This document shows positions 7,520 to 16,209 of a stretch of 33,965 bases of DNA, piece by piece. The translations under genes and the position numbers were made by a program. The notes beneath the pieces were generated by a model. That model saw only the letters and a program-made list of their open reading frames with translations. It was not told the DNA's origin and made no database searches. The stretch is from Flavipsychrobacter sp. Lineage in GTDB: Bacteria > Bacteroidota > Bacteroidia > Chitinophagales > Chitinophagaceae. The DNA lies in the NCBI GenBank assembly GCA_025963465.1, contig JAOQAP010000181.1, forward strand, positions 1 through 33,965, written 5' to 3'. Numbering within the stretch: the first letter of the stretch is position 1; each line of letters begins with the position of its first letter.

Positions 7520-9727
7520 TTATTCCCGCACTATTTTCTTTATTAAGTTCTGTTTACCATCAATGCTGGTTGCTTTAAGGAAGTATACACCTTGTGGTAC
7601 TTTGGGATTGATGCTTATTGTATTACCAGTGTATATTTCTTTGCTATGCACCTTCCCAAATGCATCTGAGAGGGTAATGTTCCATATACTGCTCGATGAC
7701 GGCAAATTTATGGTGATGATACCTGTCGACGGATTAGGGGAAACGGTAAAATTATTCGATAATGTTTTACTGGTATCTGATCTTGGGCCATTTGCTTTAC
7801 TGATAATATTCGTAGTCGTGTTTGTTACAACCGGATCATTGTAGTCAAAGAAAATATACGCGGTGTTGTTTATCGCATCATTTATTGAGGCAGTACTCTT
7901 GGTGTTAATTGAGTAAACAACCTGGCCATGAGCACCTTCCGGATCAGAAGCGCTGTCGGGTAAATGTATATCACTGAAGGTGAATGTTACCACATGGTCA
8001 TTTGTCCATGTAAGTGTTGGATTCTTTGGGCTCGCACCCAGTACTTTTAATGTAGTTACATCCAGATGACTGTCTATGGTGTCAAGTATAACAACCTTTT
8101 TTGCAAAATAATTACCTGTATTCTCAAAACCTATCGTGTACACAAGTGGCTTGTCTGGCGTAAAATTATACTGCCTGTTTACCGATTTGAAGTTAGGGTC
8201 TAATGAGGAAATTGTAGTTCCGCAATAAGTGGTTGTGTCGTCACCAATGCCAATATTATTGATGTAAGGCGACATGCTATGAAACGTAAGCAATGCGCCA
8301 AGTCCCAAAGAGGTATCAATGTATAAGCTTATTACCACACTATCTGTAATGCCATCGTGAAGACTGTCAATAGTATATAAAAGGGTATCGCCCGAAATAG
8401 AAACAGGAGGAGGTACAGAGGAAATGAAAGAAACATTAGAATCCAGTACTACGATAGCCGTAGTGCTGTCTATATTCCTTGTTCCTATGTTGGCAAATGA
8501 AACATGAAGGTGACTGGTATCTCCCGGCACCAGGCAGTTGCTATACATAGATATTGCAAGGTGGTGATGAATGTTGAACAGGCTGTCAAAGTTGACAGCT
8601 CCTATATGGATACGCGGTAAGGAGGTGTCATATATAGTATGTGTATAAAACGCACCGCCTTGTTTATTTGGCACTAATGCCAGGATATATCCTTTATTTT
8701 GTTTGGGTGTACGGGTTATAGAGTCAAGAAGATTTAAATTTTTATCGTAAATGTGAAATCCGTTGTATTCATATGATGCTGTCAGGTATTTGCCATTTGA
8801 TAGTTCAACAGCATAGCAGGACGGATTCACACTATCAATAGTGAATGAGTGAATTAACTTGCCCGAACGATCAAATTTGCACAACCTGGTTGTAGAATCA
8901 TAAATTCTCATCAAAAATCCTGAATCAGAAGTACACGATATATAATCAACTCCACGAATTTTCGAGAAAGGGCTATCAATGTAAAATTCATAATTTAATG
9001 TGCCATCTGAATTGATCTTCCCTATTTTATTCGCCAGAAAATAGACAATTTCATCATTTGCTGAGCGATCAGCAATAATTTTAAATTCGAAAGACGGGGT
9101 TACGAGAATGTCTGAAGAGGATTTACTCCACAATAAAATATTATTGCTATCATACTTGTCAATGTAATTACGTCGCTCGTAAAAGTCGTTATATTTTTCA
9201 ACGATATTATAAAATGAATCTTTGCTATAAGTTATATAGTATCCACCATCGTTAGTTTTCATTACATTGTGATAAGCATCCGAATAGCCATAGTATGTAT
9301 AGCCTTTCCTCATAGAATGGAGCAGTTTGCCGTTTGAGTCAATTCTGCAAAAAAAACCATAATCATCATCATGACTTAGATTATCTGGTGTCAGCGTTGC
9401 TCCAATAATGTAGTCTCCGTTTGTTAACTGTGCGATTGAGTTTGGTGTTGCGCGCATGCCATATGCATCCAGGCTATTCCACTTAGTCCACAATGTATCT
9501 CCATACCTGTTTATCCGAATTAGGCATGTATTAAAGATATAAGTTGAAGGGTCAGAACCTCCATCTACACACATTAGTCCGCCTTTTGCTTCAGTATAAT
9601 CATAACACCCGAAGTTTGATATACGAGAGAATTCAGGTGAGCCGGAATAATTTTTCTCCCATGTTTGTGCTGTAGCAAAGAATCTGCAGGAAATCAGGAT
9701 AAGTGATAAATATAAGGCTTTATGCAT
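7520..9727 (-). CDS. T9SS-secreted protein with DUF11/DUF7619-like repeats
   Basis: 735-residue secreted protein. A signal peptide (MHKALYLSLILISCRFFATAQ) leads into a long region (about 22-390) with repeated beta-blade-like motifs (NGDYIIGATL, NDGGYYITYS, SDSGFLMRIY, LSNGKYLTAS), consistent with a beta-propeller. Residues about 400-640 contain immunoglobulin-like DUF11/DUF7619 domains (VYTIGFENTGNYFAKKVVI, FDYNDPVVTN). The last ~75 residues form a type A T9SS sorting domain: VSPNPSTGIITI, then VPQGVYFLKA and KKIVRE. It is expected to cross the outer membrane by the type IX system and be released or anchored at the surface. Role unknown; such proteins often act in adhesion or gliding. Confidence 0.9.
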   Translation of the reverse strand: MHKALYLSLILISCRFFATAQTWEKNYSGSPEFSRISNFGCYDYTEAKGGLMCVDGGSDPSTYIFNTCLIRINRYGDTLWTKWNSLDAYGMRATPNSIAQLTNGDYIIGATLTPDNLSHDDDYGFFCRIDSNGKLLHSMRKGYTYYGYSDAYHNVMKTNDGGYYITYSKDSFYNIVEKYNDFYERRNYIDKYDSNNILLWSKSSSDILVTPSFEFKIIADRSANDEIVYFLANKIGKINSDGTLNYEFYIDSPFSKIRGVDYISCTSDSGFLMRIYDSTTRLCKFDRSGKLIHSFTIDSVNPSCYAVELSNGKYLTASYEYNGFHIYDKNLNLLDSITRTPKQNKGYILALVPNKQGGAFYTHTIYDTSLPRIHIGAVNFDSLFNIHHHLAISMYSNCLVPGDTSHLHVSFANIGTRNIDSTTAIVVLDSNVSFISSVPPPVSISGDTLLYTIDSLHDGITDSVVISLYIDTSLGLGALLTFHSMSPYINNIGIGDDTTTYCGTTISSLDPNFKSVNRQYNFTPDKPLVYTIGFENTGNYFAKKVVILDTIDSHLDVTTLKVLGASPKNPTLTWTNDHVVTFTFSDIHLPDSASDPEGAHGQVVYSINTKSTASINDAINNTAYIFFDYNDPVVTNTTTNIISKANGPRSDTSKTLSNNFTVSPNPSTGIITINLPSSSSIWNITLSDAFGKVHSKEIYTGNTISINPKVPQGVYFLKATSIDGKQNLIKKIVRE

Positions 9728-10479
9728 AGTGTCGGTTTACAATATAAATATACCAAAATTTTGTTAAAATGTTATTAGTTGATTATGTGGTCACAAGCCT
9801 GTCATTATTATTATTTTAAATTATAATGATTCACTTACTCAACAGACTTAAACAGAGCATTAACCTTGTCAATACAGAATAGCCGGCAAAAAAACTCAGA
9901 ATCAGCTTAAACCCTCATCAGACGTGCAAACTAATTTCTATGATACTACAATTTTCGTCTTATCATAGATTTTTGTCCTTGTTTGTTCGCAGTACTCTTC
10001 CGAAATTTGTGGCGGACGGTATCAGATAACCCTTGTGTAAACCAAAATCAGTATTTAATCCGCGATTCAGATAAATTGCGCATCGGGGCCTGTCCGGCTG
10101 CATAGACGGGCAAAAAGTGCGCAAGAATTGGGCAATTATTTTGCGCACTTTGCGCAAAAAGGTATTGGTAATCAACTCAAGCAAACATATTTGCCCGGAA
10201 ACAAAATTTTCACCCAAAATTGCGCAATTGCACAATTTGCAGGTTCGCCAGGAAAAACAATATTATCCCTTTGATCAGGTAAATCAAGGTTCAGGCCGGG
10301 GTGAAAATGGGAAATTTGAATGGTCTAAAAGGTTGATTATCAATTCGAGCATGGGAAATTTGAATTTGCAGCGGATATGGGGAAATTCAAGGTTCAGGCT
10401 GGTATTTGTTAAAAGTCGTATAATCGTATTCAGGCATTAGCTATTGTAGCGGGAATGTGTATTTTTACTGTAGTAAATC
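9728..10479. other. 752-bp gene-free region with palindromes and short repeats
   Basis: No credible gene is seen. Two overlapping opposite-strand frames (about 90 and 107 codons) cover the same palindromic DNA and have no recognisable protein. The region holds five TGCGCA hexamers in 150 bp (10077-10226), nested inverted repeats at 10107-10197, a 15-bp direct repeat (10307-10321 and 10351-10365) and a 13-bp direct repeat (10284-10296 and 10387-10399). AT-rich DNA occupies 9760-9830. Confidence 0.6.
10107..10197. repeat. Nested inverted repeats built around TGCGCA
   Basis: The inner arms AAAGTGCGCAA (10114-10124) and its exact complement (10141-10151) enclose 16 nt. The outer arms CGGGCAAA (10107-10114) pair with TTTGCCCG (10190-10197). 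A further self-complementary ATTGCGCAAT lies at 10219-10228. No T-run follows, so it does not look like a simple terminator. Confidence 0.65.
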
Positions 10480-10644
10480 ATGGTCTTCAGGAATCTTCTA
10501 TATTTCATTGCTACGCTACTGCTCATAGGCTGGGTTTTGGGTTTCCTGGTATGGAAGCACGAGGGGTATATGGTACATAGCCTGTTACTTTTTGGCGTTA
10601 TTGCACTTATTTTAGCGGTTACCCGCAAGGTGGAGGCAGAGTAA
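10480..10644 (+). CDS. Small DUF5670/lmo0937-like membrane protein
   Basis: A 54-codon ORF, below usual size cut-offs. It begins MVFRNLLYFIATLLLIGWVL, has a WxxGFLVW turn, a charged loop with His and Gly, a second hydrophobic segment (SLLLFGVIALILAV) and a basic end (TRKVEAE). This two-helix layout with an RNLLY start and an IGW motif matches the DUF5670 (lmo0937) family of tiny inner-membrane proteins common in Bacteroidota and often stress-induced. The family function is unknown. It lies 171 bp upstream of dnaN on the same strand. Confidence 0.8.
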   Translation: MVFRNLLYFIATLLLIGWVLGFLVWKHEGYMVHSLLLFGVIALILAVTRKVEAE

Positions 10645-10731
10645 GTGTCTCGCAAAGACGCAGAGTCGCTAAGATCCTTGTTTCGTACCTCAATTCGTTT
10701 TTAAGCCCGCAGGTTCGCGTTTTTCAGTTAT

Positions 10732-10740
10732 TTATCCACA
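10732..10740 (+). promoter_or_regulatory. Perfect DnaA box upstream of dnaN
   Basis: TTATCCACA is an exact match to the DnaA-box consensus, 75 bp before the dnaN start and just upstream of its promoter. I see no second perfect box close by, so this looks more like regulation of dnaN by DnaA than a full origin. Confidence 0.6.
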
Positions 10741-10788
10741 TTGGGGCTGTTGGCCTTTGCGGGCGGCAAAATTTGCCTTTATTTAAAA

Positions 10789-10796
10789 TATCTTTG
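10789..10796 (+). promoter_or_regulatory. -7 element of dnaN with adjacent palindrome
   Basis: TATCTTTG fits the TAnnTTTG -7 consensus, 19 bp before the ATG. A 13-bp palindrome GGCAAA-A-TTTGCC (10765-10777) covers the area where the -33 contacts would fall and could be an operator. Confidence 0.55.
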
Positions 10797-10815
10797 TTCA
10801 AAACCAATAATATAA

Positions 10816-11937
10816 ATGCGCTTCATAGTTACTTCAACGGCCTTACTTAAAAATCTGCAGCAGATCAGTGGCGTGATCAGTGCCAATACAGTATTGTCTG
10901 TACTCGAGGATTTTTTATTTGAATTACGTGGCAATACGCTTACCCTCACCGCTACCGACCTGGAAACCATGATGCGGGTGCAGATGGAAGTGAACGATGC
11001 GGACGGCAACGGCCGTATATGCATACCGTCTAAAATACTGACCGACTACCTGAAGAACCTTCCGGAACAGCCGATCACTTTTAATATCAATGAGCAGGAC
11101 CTTTCTATAGAAATGTCGAGCGATGTGGGCAAGTACCGCATAGGCGGTGAAAAGGCCGATGACTTTCCGAAAGAACCGGCCCCCGGAGATACTACCGCTT
11201 TCAGCATGCCATCTATAGCGCTGCTGGAGTGCATCAACAAAACATTGTTCGCAGTAAGTGCAGATACCCTGCGCCCTGCTATGACCGGCGTTTACTTTGA
11301 GCTGGCGCCTGATAATATCACATTCGTATCTACAGATGCGCACCGCCTGGTGCAGTTCCGCAGAACGGATATCAGCTGCCCTGCAAAGGAAGGCTTTGTA
11401 GTACCTAAGAAACCACTGCAACAGCTGCGCGCAACGCTGGCTGCTGATGAGAGCTTGCTGCAACTGGCATACAACGGCAGTCACCTGTTCGTAACGGGTG
11501 ATAAGCTGAGCCTCAGCTGCCGCCTGATAGATGCACGCTACCCAGACTACAAGGCAGTAATACCGCTGGACAACCCTTACAGGCTCACCATAAACCGTGC
11601 TGACTTTGTAGGTGCGCTGCGTCGCGTAAGCATCTTTGCCAACAAGACTACCAACCAGGTAGTAATGGACATTAACGGCAATGCACTGCAGATAAGCGCA
11701 CAGGATATTGACTTCAGCTACGAAGGAAAGGAAATGCTGAGCTGCCAGTACAGCGGTGAGGATATGAAAATAGCCTTTAACGCAAAGCTGATGGTGGAAA
11801 TGGTGAACAACCTGGACGGCAACGAGATACAGGTGGAACTGAGCACGCCTACCCGCGCAGGTATCTTCCGTTCTATAGACAAGACAGATAACGAAGACGT
11901 ACTGATGCTGCTGATGCCGCTGATGGTGGGAGTTTAA
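10816..11937 (+). CDS. dnaN: DNA polymerase III beta subunit (sliding clamp)
   Basis: 373-residue beta clamp, a dimeric ring that tethers Pol III to DNA. The three-domain layout is intact: domain 1 starts MRFIVTSTALLKNLQQISGV and includes SVLEDFLFEL and TATDLE; domain 2 has FAVSADTLRPAMTGVYFEL and STDAHRL; domain 3 ends with the conserved ...DNEDVLMLLMPLMV, the normal C-terminus that forms the protein-binding cleft. Length is standard. dnaA and recF are not next to it, as is usual in Bacteroidota. Its upstream region carries a DnaA box and a -7 element. Confidence 0.99.
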   Translation: MRFIVTSTALLKNLQQISGVISANTVLSVLEDFLFELRGNTLTLTATDLETMMRVQMEVNDADGNGRICIPSKILTDYLKNLPEQPITFNINEQDLSIEMSSDVGKYRIGGEKADDFPKEPAPGDTTAFSMPSIALLECINKTLFAVSADTLRPAMTGVYFELAPDNITFVSTDAHRLVQFRRTDISCPAKEGFVVPKKPLQQLRATLAADESLLQLAYNGSHLFVTGDKLSLSCRLIDARYPDYKAVIPLDNPYRLTINRADFVGALRRVSIFANKTTNQVVMDINGNALQISAQDIDFSYEGKEMLSCQYSGEDMKIAFNAKLMVEMVNNLDGNEIQVELSTPTRAGIFRSIDKTDNEDVLMLLMPLMVGV

Positions 11938-12079
11938 GTGAAAAGTTAGAAGTGAAAACCTCAAAGTTGAGGGAGTGAAGAGCGGATAACTTGGAAGTGA
12001 AAAGTTAAAACCTCAAAGTGAGAGGAGTAAGCGAAGAGTGGACAACTAATAGTGAATAGATAATAGTTGATGGTTATAA

Positions 12080-12116
12080 AGAACTAAAGCGTACGGTATC
12101 CGTACGCTTTAGTTCT
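12080..12116. terminator. Long perfect hairpin, possible dnaN terminator
   Basis: A 17-bp perfect stem (12080-12096 with 12100-12116, loop TAT) lies 143 bp after dnaN. There is no clean T-run on either side, so termination is likely but not certain. Confidence 0.6.
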
Positions 12117-12146
12117 CTGTATTATAATCTGGAGTAAGTAATAAAG

Positions 12147-12238
12147 AAACATCCCCCTTGCCCCCTTCTCAATCGCACAAAAGCTAACGCACAAAGGGGG
12201 AATGCACCATCGAGGTTATTGAGCTTTAGTAATTCTAT
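12147..12238. repeat. Degenerate ~90-bp interspersed element, copy B
   Basis: The inverted partner of 6224-6310. The C-rich run (12153-12167) and the G-rich run (12195-12200) give it hairpin potential, and it ends in the 21-bp block shared exactly with copy A. Confidence 0.7.
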
Positions 12239-12314
12239 TGTTGTTTGCAGTCATCATTAGTTTATTGCAACAACATACTTTGAGGTTTTCACTTTTAAGT
12301 TTTAACTTAAAAAA

Positions 12315-12731
12315 CTAATCAATAGTAGCGATGCACTTCAGCTCAATGGTAATGGCTGTAGGCAGGGAGTCGATGCCGATGGTGGTGCGGCATGGCTGAT
12401 TGTCTTTGAAGTATTCGGCGTATATCTTGTTGTAGGTCTGGAAGTCGCGCTTCATGTTTACGAGGAACACGGTAACGTCTATGAGCTTGTCCCAGCTGCT
12501 GCCGCTTTCTTCCAGTATGGTGCGCACATTATCAAACACGCTGCGGCACTGCGCTTCAAAATCGAAAGCGATGTAGTTGCCGTGCTTGTCGGTAGTGAGG
12601 CCGGGGATCTCGTCAGATCCTGCCTTGCGAGGGCCTACACCGGAGAGGAATAACAGGTTGCCCGCACGGCGTGCATGAGGGTATAAGCCAACCGGCTTAG
12701 GCGCTTTATCAGTAGAGAATTGCTGTGACAT
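12315..12731 (-). CDS. RidA/YjgF-family protein, 2-aminomuconate deaminase-like
   Basis: 138-residue RidA-superfamily protein, a small trimeric enzyme fold. Features seen: SGVGPRKAGSDEIPG, the FDFEAQCRSVFDNVRTIL helix, DVTVFLVNMKRDFQTYNKIYAEYF, the CRTTIG motif with the Arg that binds the substrate carboxylate, and the end IELKCIA. The DFEAQC and MKRDF signatures resemble the RidA subgroup annotated as 2-aminomuconate deaminase in tryptophan/kynurenine breakdown. No other genes of that pathway are nearby, so a general enamine/imine deaminase role is equally possible. The frame opens at a TTG (12740), but ATG 12731 (MSQQFSTDK) is the better start. It follows the PAP2-like gene by 35 bp and may share its transcript. 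Confidence 0.9.
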   Translation of the reverse strand: MSQQFSTDKAPKPVGLYPHARRAGNLLFLSGVGPRKAGSDEIPGLTTDKHGNYIAFDFEAQCRSVFDNVRTILEESGSSWDKLIDVTVFLVNMKRDFQTYNKIYAEYFKDNQPCRTTIGIDSLPTAITIELKCIATID

Positions 12732-12766
12732 ATATTGCAATTAAGAGGTAAAGTTATGTTGTTTGT

Positions 12767-13444
12767 TTATTTCATGTACACATAAGCAGCCAGCTGCACT
12801 ATGATGCCCACTATGTAGCCCAGCCATATATCGCCACGCTGATGCGCGCCGAGTGTCGCACGCGAAGTGCCAATGATGCCGGCTATAATAATACCCGCGA
12901 ACAGCGGCAGCACCAGGTTGACCGGGCTGGAGATCATGAGCACTATGAGTATGCCTATCATACTGCCTGCGGCAGCGGTGTGCATACTTATCTTGGTAAA
13001 GATATTGATGAGGAACAGGATGATGATACCCCAGAAATTGCCCAGCAGCAGCACCTTCAATGCCAGTGGTGGGGGAGTGCCCGCCATAGTGTTGAACACG
13101 TGCGTGATCCAGAAGTAAAAGATCATGGAGGTCATGAGCGGTATGGTGCGCTCACGTGCAGTAGGCATATGGTAGCTGCTGATAAAACCCAGCGGCTTCA
13201 TCAACGCAATGCTGAACAACGGGAAGAACACAGCGGTAAGACCAATGCTGATGAACCACAGGCCCAGCTGCTTTGGCGGCACGCCCGTAAAGCTGTCAGG
13301 GTTAAGCTTGTAGATAACCCATGCCAGCACCAGCGGAGAAAATACCGGGTGACAGATATAGGAAACAATAGTAGCCGCTATACGCAATGGTTTAGACTGC
13401 GTGGGTGTGGTGGTTGGTACCGGTTGTTGTTGTGCTTCGCTCAC
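12767..13444 (-). CDS. PAP2-like integral membrane protein
   Basis: About 225-241 residues, mostly hydrophobic, with six likely membrane helices. Motifs typical of type 2 phosphatidic-acid phosphatases are recognisable in order: PTARERTIPL (KX6RP-like), ISMHTAAAG (PSGH-like, keeping S-x-H-T) and SRATLGAHQRGD, an exact SR-x5-H-x3-D. This suggests a phospholipid or isoprenoid-pyrophosphate phosphatase, although the first two motifs are degenerate and activity is uncertain. The start is unclear: a GTG at 13492 would overlap metH by 25 bp, and a GTG at 13444 (VSEAQQQP) does not overlap. It lies directly downstream of metH on the same strand. Confidence 0.78.
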   Translation of the reverse strand: MSEAQQQPVPTTTPTQSKPLRIAATIVSYICHPVFSPLVLAWVIYKLNPDSFTGVPPKQLGLWFISIGLTAVFFPLFSIALMKPLGFISSYHMPTARERTIPLMTSMIFYFWITHVFNTMAGTPPPLALKVLLLGNFWGIIILFLINIFTKISMHTAAAGSMIGILIVLMISSPVNLVLPLFAGIIIAGIIGTSRATLGAHQRGDIWLGYIVGIIVQLAAYVYMK

Positions 13445-13467
13445 TTTTTGCTTTGTCTTTACGTCAC

Positions 13468-16185
13468 TTAGTCTAATACAGGAGATAACCACCTGCTCAT
13501 GTCTTCGAGGCTCATGCCCTTACGTTTGGTATAGTCGTGAAGCTGGTCGTCGAGTATTTTGTTCACACCAAAGTAGGTGCTCTCCGGGTGGCTGAAATAC
13601 CAGCCGCATACAGATGCGCCGGGGTACATAGCCAGTGATTCGGTAAGCGTGATGCCCGCATGTTCCGTAGCATTCAGCAGGTCGAACAGCTTGTACTTCT
13701 CGGTATGGTCAGGGCAGGCAGGGTAGCCCGGTGCAGGACGTATGCCCTGGTACTTTTCCTTTACCAGTTCTTCTATAGGTATTGCCTCGTCCTTTATGTA
13801 GCCCCAGAACTCTGTCCTGGTGCGCTTGTGCAGCACTTCGGCAAAAGCCTCTGCCAGCCTGTCGCCTATGGCCTGCAGCATGATCTTGTTATAATCATCG
13901 AGGTCGTCTGCGAATTTTTTGATGTGGGGCTCCATGCCATGTATGCTCACGGCAAACGCGCCCATATAGTCTTTAGGCTCATGCTCGCTGAATGTGTGCG
14001 GGCGAACAAAGTCGGAAAGGGAGAAGTTAGGTTGGCCCGGTGCTTTCTTTATCTGCTGCCTCAGTGATTCCAGTTGCGCCAGCTCTTTTCCATGCACATC
14101 TTTCAGTACGATGGTATCAGGTGCGGTCTTCAGCGCTTCCCAGAAGCCTATTACGCCTTTGGCGGTCAGCCACTTTTCATTGATTATTTTATCCAGCAAT
14201 GCATTAGCATCGTTGTATAGCTTGGTAGCTTCTACTCCTACATTTGCATCATTCAGTATCTCAGGGAACTTGCCACGCATTTCCCAGGATATAAAGAATG
14301 GCCCCCAGTCTATATATTTCCTGATCTCGTTCAGGTCATAATCAGGGAAAGGCTGTACACCGAGTAAAGCAGGAACAGGAGGCGTATACGTGCTCCAGTC
14401 TATCTTCACTGCATTGGCCTGGGCCTGTGCAAGCGGTATATATTGTTTGGCAGATTTCTTATTCGCGAAATCATCCCGCAGCTTGTCATACTCTTCATTG
14501 ATGCCGCTGAGGAATTGTGTTTTTGTTTCTTTGTTCAGCAGATTGCCTACTGTGGTAACGCTACGGCTTGCATCCAGCACGTACACTACACCGTTGTCAT
14601 ATTGCTGTGCTATTTTCACGGCAGTATGCATGCGGCTGGTAGTGGCACCACCTATCAGTAATGGCTGTGTCATACCACGACGTTTCATTTCCTTAGCCAC
14701 ATGTACCATCTCGTCTAGCGATGGGGTGATGAGCCCGCTAAGGCCTATTACGTCTACTTTCTCTCTTATTGCTGTGTCCAGTATTTTATCAGCAGGTACC
14801 ATTACACCCATGTCTATAATGTCATAGCCATTGCAACCCAATACCACACCTACTATGTTCTTACCTATATCATGCACATCACCTTTTACGGTGGCCATCA
14901 GTATTTTGGCTGCACCTGCATTCTCTTCATTTATTGTGCCTGCGGCTATATGCGCCAGCCTGCGTTCTTCTTTCTCCGCCTCTATGAACGGGAACAGGTA
15001 TGCTACGCTCTTCTTCATTACACGCGCGCTCTTCACCACCTGCGGCAGGAACATCTTTCCGCTGCCGAACAGGTCGCCCACTACGTTCATGCCATCCATA
15101 AGAGGGCCTTCAATCACGTCAAGTGGCTTTGGGTATTTGGCCCTTGCTTCTTCGGTGTCTGCGTCTATATAGTCTGTGATGCCGTTTACCAGTGCATGCT
15201 TCAGCCTTTCTTCTACGGCTGTGCCACGCCATGCATCATCTACTTTTATTTCCTTGCCTTTTGCCTGTACGGTCTCTGCAAATGTTACGAGGCGCTCTGT
15301 AGCTTCAGGGTTGCGGTTCAGTATCACGTCTTCGCAAAGCTCTTTCAGCGTTGGCTCTATCTCGTCATAAACCACCAGTGAGCCTGCGTTCACAATGCCC
15401 ATGTCCATACCCGCTTTAATAGCATGGTACAGGAATACGCTGTGCATGGCCTCACGTACCGGCTCATTGCCACGGAACGAGAAGGATACGTTACTTACAC
15501 CACCACTTATTTTTGTGAGCGGCATTTTCTGTTTCACCATGCGGGTAGCCTCAATAAAATCTACCCCGTAATTATTATGCTCCTCAATACCCGTTGCTAT
15601 TGCAAAGATGTTGAGGTCGAATATGATATCCTCAGGTGGAAAACCAACCTGCTCTGTAAGTATCTTGTATGCGCGTTCTGATATTTCTACTTTGCGTTGT
15701 ATGGTATCGGCCTGTCCTACTTCGTCAAACGCCATTACTATTACTGATGCACCATAGCTGCGGCATATCTCTGCCTGCTCTATAAATTTCTCTTCTCCTT
15801 CTTTCATGGAGATAGAGTTAACGATACATTTTCCCTGTATGCATTTCAGCCCCGCTTCTATGATAGCGAACTTAGAAGAGTCGAGCATGATAGGTATCTT
15901 GGCGATATCAGGTTCTGCCTGTAAGAGGTTTACATAAGTGGTCATCGCCTGCACGCCATCCAGCAGGGCATCGTCCATGTTGATGTCCAATACCTGCGCG
16001 CCGTTCTCCACCTGCTGGCGGGCAACAGACAAGGCCTCTTCATATTTATTTTCACGTATGAGCCTTGCGAATTTTTTGGAACCCGTAACATTGGTACGCT
16101 CACCCACGTTCACAAAATTCATCTCCGGGCGTATCACGAGCGGTTCCAACCCGCTTAATCTCAAAAAGGGCCTTATTTCAGACAT
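13468..16185 (-). CDS. metH: Cobalamin-dependent methionine synthase lacking the homocysteine module
   Basis: 905 residues that align with MetH from the folate domain onward. The protein starts directly at the pterin-binding domain ([16 protein letters not shown], about 22-330). Next come the four-helix cap ([24 protein letters not shown] split across 359-382), the B12-binding Rossmann domain with the DVHDIGKN ligand motif (H438), and the AdoMet reactivation domain ([26 protein letters not shown]). E. coli MetH has its cobalamin His at 759, so about 320 N-terminal residues, the whole Hcy/zinc module, are absent. Split MetH systems with a separate homocysteine methyltransferase protein are known in Bacteroidota, but no partner lies next to this gene. 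Confidence 0.97.
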   Translation of the reverse strand: MSEIRPFLRLSGLEPLVIRPEMNFVNVGERTNVTGSKKFARLIRENKYEEALSVARQQVENGAQVLDINMDDALLDGVQAMTTYVNLLQAEPDIAKIPIMLDSSKFAIIEAGLKCIQGKCIVNSISMKEGEEKFIEQAEICRSYGASVIVMAFDEVGQADTIQRKVEISERAYKILTEQVGFPPEDIIFDLNIFAIATGIEEHNNYGVDFIEATRMVKQKMPLTKISGGVSNVSFSFRGNEPVREAMHSVFLYHAIKAGMDMGIVNAGSLVVYDEIEPTLKELCEDVILNRNPEATERLVTFAETVQAKGKEIKVDDAWRGTAVEERLKHALVNGITDYIDADTEEARAKYPKPLDVIEGPLMDGMNVVGDLFGSGKMFLPQVVKSARVMKKSVAYLFPFIEAEKEERRLAHIAAGTINEENAGAAKILMATVKGDVHDIGKNIVGVVLGCNGYDIIDMGVMVPADKILDTAIREKVDVIGLSGLITPSLDEMVHVAKEMKRRGMTQPLLIGGATTSRMHTAVKIAQQYDNGVVYVLDASRSVTTVGNLLNKETKTQFLSGINEEYDKLRDDFANKKSAKQYIPLAQAQANAVKIDWSTYTPPVPALLGVQPFPDYDLNEIRKYIDWGPFFISWEMRGKFPEILNDANVGVEATKLYNDANALLDKIINEKWLTAKGVIGFWEALKTAPDTIVLKDVHGKELAQLESLRQQIKKAPGQPNFSLSDFVRPHTFSEHEPKDYMGAFAVSIHGMEPHIKKFADDLDDYNKIMLQAIGDRLAEAFAEVLHKRTRTEFWGYIKDEAIPIEELVKEKYQGIRPAPGYPACPDHTEKYKLFDLLNATEHAGITLTESLAMYPGASVCGWYFSHPESTYFGVNKILDDQLHDYTKRKGMSLEDMSRWLSPVLD

Positions 16186-16209
16186 TCAGTAATATTTAAT
16201 AAAACGCAG

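Larger units (their letters stand above)
11951..12293. repeat. MITE-like segment with 17-bp perfect terminal inverted repeats
   Basis: AGTGAAAACCTCAAAGT at 11951-11967 recurs as its exact reverse complement at 12277-12293, enclosing about 310 bp. The enclosed DNA has no ORF but does have a hairpin and an interspersed element. No target-site duplication is obvious, so it may be a chance array of simple repeats rather than a transposon derivative. Confidence 0.45.
11938..12314. other. 377-bp spacer filled with repeats after dnaN
   Basis: No gene is seen. It contains two imperfect tandem copies of a ~55-bp unit (about 11939-11997 and 11998-12052), a long hairpin (12080-12116), copy B of the ~90-bp element (12147-12238), and an inverted third copy of the tandem-unit core (12277-12293). 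Confidence 0.65.

Noticed and set aside
9963-10440. Two hypothetical proteins on opposite strands between the large T9SS gene and the DUF5670-like gene
   Set aside because: They overlap each other over palindromic repeat DNA, contain no recognisable domain and have no promoter or ribosome-site support.
10648-10678. CGCAAAGACGCAGAG-type sequence as a regulatory site
   Set aside because: It looks like a short generic intergenic repeat fragment and has no symmetry or position that suggests an operator.
10924-11964. A 346-codon open frame antisense to dnaN
   Set aside because: It lies inside a highly conserved gene on the other strand, has no recognisable family, and its composition (rich in His, Gln, Tyr, Arg) is typical of reversed coding sequence.
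12842-13471. A 209-codon plus-strand frame opposite the PAP2-like gene
   Set aside because: Low-complexity reversed-strand composition; the minus strand carries clear membrane motifs.
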